The position numbers and the translations under genes are program-made. A stretch of 64,000 bases of DNA from Imbricaverruca yamaguchii (Eukaryota; Arthropoda; Thecostraca; Neoverrucidae). Location of the stretch: contig JAOTOL010001506.1 in assembly GCA_034440575.1 (NCBI GenBank), forward strand, positions 1,103,501 to 1,167,500, given 5' to 3'. Positions 23,595-64,000 of the stretch are shown here, in pieces. The notes below the pieces were generated by a model, which was given only the letters and a program-made list of their open reading frames with translations, searched no databases and was not told where the DNA came from. Each line of letters opens with the position of its first letter. Position 1 is the first letter of the stretch.

Positions 23595-24710
23595 TTGCAT
23601 ATGCATTAATGGCCGTACAGTTTATATATCATATTATATTTCAGGCGAACTGTTTTCCACAGATGGACTAAAAAGACACCTGCAACCGACCAGGAGATCG
23701 GCTGACTACATAGCGCTTGTGGAACAAAAGGTGTCCAGGTTCCTGAATATAAAAACACGACCTGCGCAGAAAACTGAAGTATCCTGCTGCACCAGAAATG
23801 CAGAAAGAAGCTGAGCCACGGTCACTCCGCTTCTCGCGCCGAACAGTCGTGCCACACGCCTTGATTTTGGCCTCGTTGTGATAGGAAAAGACTGCAATTT
23901 ATGCCATCCATCCGTATGTTGTGGAATATATCGTTGGAAGCTGGTAGAACTTTACCGTGCTGTGCGCAGAACTTTGGCACTGTTCGATTCCGTAGCTGAC
24001 TCACATACTGATGGTTTCAAAAGTATGGCTGCTGCGTGAACCCCTATCAATAAATATGAAAGAAAAACCAAACACTTCCAGTAGTTGGCATTGATTTATG
24101 GACCTGATTAAATGCCCGATTTTAACGTGGTGCATTGTATCAGGCGGCGCAGTGTTGAGAAATGCTTACTTATATGTATGTGTGTGTGCAACAGCTACGG
24201 CAAAACGCTGCAAGAGTCATAGTGTTGCATGTTGCCCTTAGGCATGGAATAAAACAAGGGAATTCGTACCACGATTGATACATCGAGGGTAAACATCCAA
24301 AAACTGTTCCCAATATCAATATATTTTTCTCCTAGAAAGCCCACCATTCAGACCACTAGAAACCACCAGGGGATATTGGGATCATGAGGGTCCATTAGGA
24401 TCACAGGAATCATCAGGAAACCACTAGGTACCATTAGATACCATCAGGACCATTAGGTACCATCAGGACCATTAGGTACCATTAGGACCATTAGGTACCA
24501 TTAGAACCATTAGGTACCATTAGGACCATTAGGTACCATTAGGACCATTAGGTACCATTAGAACCATTAGGTACCATCAGGACCATTAGACCATTCGGAA
24601 TGTTCCAATTTCCAAGGGGCAAGACCATTAGGAAATTCCTAATGGAATTTTTTCTAGGGCTCCGACGACGTCGGCAGATCGGTGACTTTTTTTTTACCCC
24701 TGGTGGCAGG

Positions 24711-25278
24711 GTTCCTGATCGGTAGAAAGCTCCTATCCTAAGAGTATTGCTGTTGCCTTTTCCCACAGTGACATCAAGCCAAATGGACTCCACAGACACA
24801 TTTTTATCCCCACATGCTACTTTTTGAGAACTGAATAAGCTATTCACATAGAGCATTACACCACCCCCTTTCATTGCTGGACCCCTATTGCACGAAAACA
24901 TATTGTATCCCTGGATCTCATAGTCCTGTAAGTTATCTCCAAAATATCCTTCACTAGGTTATTTACCCCTACATGCACTATGACTGTGTTAAACTGGTGA
25001 TCACTGGTGACCTGTGCCACCGCAGGTACCAGGTCCTTCACCTTGGCACCAGGCCTGGTGATGCACCTCCTGTCCCTCCTACCTTTACAAAATACCCGCT
25101 CTAAATGACGCACACGAGAGTCTCCTATGACCAGCACTGACTCCTTACCACTGCTATCCTGGGGGCAGTCATCCACGACCAGTGGAGGTTTGTGGAGGTT
25201 AGTGGAACCACGGGAACAGACCCCTATTTTTGCCAGCCGGCCGCGGTACGCATAGGAATCTTTTTTGTAAATAGGCAT
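24711..25278 (-). pseudogene. LINE ORF1 esterase end fused to ORF2 endonuclease start
   Basis: 5' block of the split LINE. The upstream frame (25278-24871) carries an SGNH-hydrolase-like segment (GDS and later VHVGVNN blocks) typical of CR1 ORF1 proteins; its part upstream of about 25174 lies in the flanking TIR element. The downstream frame (24901 onward) carries the endonuclease segment MKGGGVMLYVNS and RIGAFYRSG. The first part of the endonuclease is missing, so an internal deletion fused the two ORFs. The block ends exactly at the hAT-like insertion. Confidence 0.75.
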
Positions 25279-27480
25279 AATATTGGACTAAGCTTTAGGT
25301 GAGTTTAGGTGTAGCTAGGCTTTGCTGTCATGAATCCTTTTCAATTAACACACCTAGAAAAATAAGAAGTTTTGTTTGTAAAAGTAAACTATATTTTAAT
25401 GGTAGTAAAAGTCGGCTTATGGAAAACATTTTTCAGAATAAAATACTAACTGCCAACATCTGAACCAAAAAGTCCGTTATCGCCTAAACCGCCCACTAGC
25501 GCCTAAGTTTGGCCGGTTTTGCCGTCAGCTGTAGACATGCGCCACAAATGAAAATTTATTTCTATCAATATGTCCCGTAATGAATTGGAGGAGTGTTTCT
25601 GGACAGGGTGGGATGTACGGGAGTGCGGCTGATGATCTTTGCTTTTGTGCCCTAAAGTACTTGATTGGTGCGTTCCTGATGTGTGTCAAGGGAGAAGGCA
25701 TTAAGGTTTTACTGCGATGTTGGAATAATTAATGTTTAATATGCATTGGTGCCAGTAGCGGAGACAACATCGAAACTGGGAATTCTGGTAGGTAAATATG
25801 CTGAACTGTGAGGCCCCTATGTAAATTTCTGGTTGAAAGTTTTTGTTGTGATGTTTCATGATGCACCTAATTGGAATCAATTTGATGTTAATTTCTTTGA
25901 TAAATGAAGTCTTTAAATCCATTTCAAGCTAAATTACCTACTTCCTAAAAAAGCAGTCATTGCACAAAGAGAACATCAAGATCATTCAAATATTAGAAGA
26001 CACCAGGAAGCTTTTTCATAATGCGCTTGCATGCTCTTTCCCCTTTCACAAAGTATGTGAATAGCATTGAGAAAAGAATGGGCGCTATATAACCTTTGCA
26101 GTTGATGCGCCCCAAAACACCAATAACAACAACAACAACAGCATTGAGAAAAGAAGCTTGTGCAATGATGCTACATGAAAGACACAATGTTATTGTTGTT
26201 GCATGAAGTGACATCACAGATATTGGAAGTATCAATGTTGATGCTTGGATTTTGGATATTGGAAGTAAATGGAACACATCAGTGTTTATGTATGCAAAAC
26301 AAGTTCAAAAAGTCATTGCTTAATATTAAGTGCATGCTGAAGGAAGGCTCCTAAAATGTATCAATGGAATGAAATTTAACTGCCATGTACCTACCTGGCA
26401 AGTTTTCCTGGTTATGATCTCTTACCAGTGTTCAAATAATGATCTCTAATTTGGTGTGAGATGTCAAAACTTGGACAGCTGGATATTGAAATTGCCATGG
26501 AAATACCATTGTTAAAAATGGTTAAGTCCTGCAAACCCAGTTTTGAGATTATTGTGTACATACACTGTTCCAACTTTGCATGTTCCAGAACTTCCACGAA
26601 ATAACCTAAGCTAGCTTAAGCCAGCCAACTAGCCCAAGCCATCCTATCCTAGCCTTTTCTATGTCCTTCATCACAACTATGAGAATACCAAAACTAAGCT
26701 AACCTGACCTGACATAGCCTAAATGCCTTTGAATAAAAATATATTTCTTTAACATTTCCAATGACACAATTAAAAAGTTCCAACATTTATAAGCAGCCTA
26801 GCTTAGCCTGACCTCTATTATCCAAAAGACATTCTAAACTGATCTCACATGCTTCAAATGCTAAAAATAAGGTAATTTTTGCAGCACCTGACATTTAGTA
26901 GTTTTTTCTAAACAATTGATTTAGATAGGTTAGTTTCTTGTAGATAACCTTGCCTTTCTTGTCATTCAACATCCCTTGGTGCAATTTGTATGGCACCAAA
27001 CAGATATGGGTGTACTTTGTATTCTTTGAATGGTTGGGCTTCCTTCTAACTGAATAAGCTTAAAACTTGTAATTTTAAGTGTTTTGCACCTCCTAAGTAG
27101 AGTCAAATTTGGATTAAAATGTCAACATTGAACTGATATTGAACCATATAATTGGACAGGCCCTGACCAGCAACACTTTCCTTAAAAAAGAAGATATTTT
27201 TAAACAGCCTACTGCAGATGGAAGCCACAGGACTTACCTAGCTGCTTCCCTTGGTTGACTTCAAGCACTCTATCATCCCCCTCACTGGTCAGAAATGGCA
27301 AAGCATTCAGAACATGAAATCTATGAACTGAAACTACTGAAACCAGCAACCTGAACATGGAAATCCATATTTCCATGAAAGCTATGCTGAAATAAATGTG
27401 GACAAAGAAGAAAGAAAACTATGCTGTGCCATCTTCAGATCAGCTGTACAATAGTGACACATGGGCATTTTTTACAGGAA
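25227..27480. other. AT-rich spacer upstream of CCDC186
   Basis: No coding segment recognised. It contains a SINE tail at 26078-26142 and, at 26590-26950, many aagctagcttaagccagcc / cctagcttagcctgacc motifs that are the reverse-strand form of the taggtt-like motifs at 8690-8900. Confidence 0.45.
26078..26142 (+). mobile_element. SINE 3' tail fragment
   Basis: gggcgctatataacctttgcagttgatgcgccccaaaacaccaataac (start: gggcgctatataacc) followed by aac repeats matches the 3' tail of the SINE family at 40134-40187. The aacc repeat has become aac. Confidence 0.6.
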
Positions 27481-27620
27481 ATTACTGTCTTTGATGGCCA
27501 CATTGTCCCACCTCACTAACATTGTATCACATACTCATTGACTGCCCAGCACTGTAACCTGCTTGTCACAGACATATTGGGGCTGAAAGTATTGATATGA
27601 CATGGTGACAAATTCTGGCA
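27480..27620 (+). mobile_element. LINE reverse transcriptase C-terminal remnant
   Basis: The plus-strand frame reads SLTLYHILIDCPAL, a stop, then PACHRHIGAESIDMTW. This has the form of the Cys/His region at the end of Jockey/CR1-group ORF2 proteins (H-[IV]-L-x-[DE]-C-P-x-[LY]). Only this end is visible and it is broken by a stop. Confidence 0.4.
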
Positions 27621-28011
27621 GGTGACTCATATATCTGCATCTCAGGATGACTACCTTCCTGAAAAAAAGCTTGGAAATCACCTACTGCACATCACAAACA
27701 CTCAGTTATGGGTGCAAAATATCCAAAGTGGTTCATGTGCCCTAAAACCCAAATCCACCACCATTTTGGAAGCTGATGTGCATCAAGATACAAGTAATGG
27801 GTTTATACATTATGTATGATATGCTGCTGATATTGTCATTCCCTTGGGCAATACAATTGTTGTAGTTGCACAGTACCCTTGCTTTAAGCTCTGATTAGTA
27901 TATACTCTTTTAGGATAGTATAGTTTTGATTAGTATAAACTAATCAAAGCACTTTTAGGGTGTTTTCTGTTCTTATACTGTATTGTTTTTCAGGTGCTGA
28001 AGATATAAATC

Positions 28012-62719
<34,708 letters not shown>

Positions 62720-64000
62720 GTAGGTAACTGAGTGGGTGGTGTATGGATGGTCGATGGTATCCTTGAAGTAAACTATTCGGGCGGATCTTACGTGCACTTG
62801 CGTGATTCTGACAGGGGCGCATCCAAGGGGCGGGATGAGGTTCCCAACCCCTGGCACCCAAAAATAAAACGATAAAACGGGAAATTCTGAGATCCTCGCA
62901 ACGTGAATCACTTAATTTTCATCGCGCATCACGCATCAGAAGCTTTTTATCTTTCGTCAATTTTTTTCGTTGCCCCGCCTCATTTTAAGAAAAATCCTGG
63001 CTGCGCGACATCTCTAATTACATGTTCAATGTATGTGTATCAAATACCTTTTCTTTCGACATCAGATTGTGTATATGTTCAGAAGAGGCCTTTGGTAGAT
63101 ATTAATGTTTCACTTTTCCAACTTTCTTACCACACTAAATAATCAACTCCCCAGGGGAGCTAAACTTATTTAATTTCCGAGAGCTGCAAAAAATCTGCAC
63201 GTGGCTAATTTGGTCCGTTTTAGGTTTGATAACGCTGGATTGGTGCCTTTTTTATGCGGAACTAGATAACACACTGCCGATTTTCACATTGTCGCCAAAG
63301 CCGATGTATTCATCTGCATGGCATACCTACCAAGTCACGTCCCGACGCGGTCATCGCTGCCAATGCGCCCAATAACTAACTAGCTGAGTAACTGTCCAAC
63401 TAACTACGTGGCAAATCAGATGTATTTATGGTGCAATATCCTGGAAAGCTGCTTCGTACCACTAATTGACAATACATTAATGTCAAAATGGGAGCCGTGT
63501 GTGTTTTCTATCCTTTCAGGACAGGGTTCAGGTTTGTATGTTTCCGACAGCCATGCCCGACGTCGTCAATCTATGGGACCGTTCCACTGTCTCTGTCTGC
63601 CAACTCATTGATGATCGCACAATATATACATACAACAGGCTGTCGATACTTCTCTCGGTGCTGAAAATATGGCCCCATTGTAGACTCGCCATGGTGAAGG
63701 TATGTGGTATTCTGTTATGTGAGTATGTAGCACTGTCACTGCCCAAATTCTTGGACCTATCACCATCATATTTGCGTAGCTGATGTGTTGGATGCTGTTC
63801 TATCTACTGGACCTTGAAAAAAAGGCGTGTAATATCCTGGTATACTCCAGCACCATGGCATCCTTCATCCCTCCTCCAGACAAGCCTGATGTAGGGTCAA
63901 GTGACACGTTATCTCTTCCTCCTCCAGATTAGCCTGATTTAGCGCCCAGAGACGCGTCATCTTGCCCTTCCCAGACTGACCTGATGTAGTGCCCGGTGAC

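Larger units (their letters stand above)
19297..24659. mobile_element. TIR-bounded segment with CCATTAGG arrays, 5.36 kb
   Basis: A perfect 21-bp inverted repeat starting CCCTAGAAAAAATTCC bounds the segment (19297-19317 and 24639-24659). Next to the ends lie many CCATTAGG or CCTAATGG motifs: mixed orientation at 19310-19510, and ordered arrays of an 18-bp unit such as gaccattaggtaccatca at 20100-20300 and 24420-24600. Such subterminal arrays are usual in DNA transposons as transposase-binding sites. No transposase was recognised and no clear target duplication is present, so the superfamily is unknown. Its right end lies only 43 bp from the right end of the hAT-like element. Confidence 0.55.
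14477..24710. mobile_element. hAT-like TIR element, 10.2 kb, 8-bp TSD
   Basis: The element occupies 14485-24702. It begins CAGGGGTAAAAAAA and ends with the inverted copy TTTTTTTACCCCTG (24689-24702). Both sides carry GTGGCAGG (14477-14484 and 24703-24710). Removing the element and one duplication joins the two LINE blocks in frame through the endonuclease, which proves the insertion independently of the terminal repeats. An 8-bp duplication with CAGGG-type ends is the hallmark of hAT transposons. I see no hAT transposase, so the copy is non-autonomous or internally replaced. Inside are a 60-bp triplication, a G+C-rich frame, two foldback sequences, a SINE tail, a second TIR-bounded segment and exon-like pieces of a coiled-coil protein. 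Confidence 0.75.
11924..25180 (-). mobile_element. CR1-type LINE, one copy split by a 10-kb insertion
   Basis: Minus-strand LINE lying in two blocks, 24711-25174 (5' part) and 11930-14484 (3' part). The flanks share ACGACC (11924-11929 and 25175-25180), a 6-bp target duplication inside the TIR element. The 3' end carries an 8-bp repeat tail (cataaaga units), as in CR1-group elements. The 5' block holds an SGNH-type esterase segment of ORF1 (VLVIGDSRVRHLERVF and a later VHVGVNN) that is fused by an internal deletion to the first half of the ORF2 endonuclease. The 3' block continues ORF2. The element is 5'-truncated and carries a nonsense codon and a frameshift, so this copy is inactive, though it is much less decayed than the copy at 41300. 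Confidence 0.8.
11030..25226. mobile_element. Short TIR element (Harbinger-like), split by a nested LINE
   Basis: Terminal inverted repeats GGGTCTGTTCCCGTGG occur at 11033-11048 and, inverted, at 25208-25223. They are bounded by the same three bases CTA (11030-11032 and 25224-25226). Taking out the LINE at 11930-25174 leaves an element of roughly 0.95 kb with several internal accacgggaacgacc-type repeats and gtggaggtt motifs. A three-base duplication and TIRs starting GGG fit the PIF/Harbinger superfamily, but a 3-bp match is weak and no transposase is present, so the superfamily is an inference. It would be a non-autonomous, MITE-like element. Confidence 0.55.

Overview
The window is animal nuclear DNA, most likely from an invertebrate. 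It has two recognisable protein-coding genes split or flanked by long AT-rich introns and spacers, GC-rich coding exons with GT..AG splice sites, a C2H2 zinc-finger exon, and a dense load of eukaryotic mobile elements: a CR1-type LINE family, tRNA-derived SINEs with AACC-type tails, hAT-like and Harbinger-like TIR elements, a Tc1/mariner remnant, a Helitron remnant and Jockey/I-like gag ORFs. Nothing bacterial or viral is needed to explain it. The species cannot be named from the sequence alone.

Layout. 0-3.5 kb: a possible orphan exon, SINEs, a Tc1/mariner fragment and a 0.9-kb 27-bp minisatellite. 3.6-4.4 kb: last exon of a C2H2 zinc-finger gene (+). 7.0-8.1 kb: an intronless HMG-CoA lyase gene (-). 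11.0-25.2 kb: a nest of mobile elements. A short TIR element was hit by a CR1 LINE (6-bp TSD), and the LINE was split by a 10.2-kb hAT-like element (8-bp TSD). That element contains a further TIR-bounded segment and several exon-like pieces of an unrecognised coiled-coil/membrane protein. 28.0-62.7 kb and beyond: the CCDC186 (golgin104/CCCP-1) orthologue on +, twelve exons here with consistent splice phases and 945 codons; its last exons lie beyond the window.

The CCDC186 introns hold most of the other features: LINE, SINE, Helitron and gag remnants and many tandem repeats. Several repeats contain or abut splice sites of the gene: a 20-bp repeat runs into the acceptor of exon 3, a 74-bp unit duplicates the acceptor of exon 6, and a roughly 70-bp unit repeats the donor of exon 10. 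Exon 1 also carries a coding 24-bp repeat.

The two recognised genes have unrelated jobs. HMG-CoA lyase works in mitochondrial leucine breakdown and ketone-body formation; CCDC186 is a trans-Golgi coiled-coil protein of dense-core vesicle maturation. I found no evidence for a multi-gene system or an operon-like arrangement. The most unusual content is the nested element with its exon-like cargo and the splice-site-containing minisatellites.
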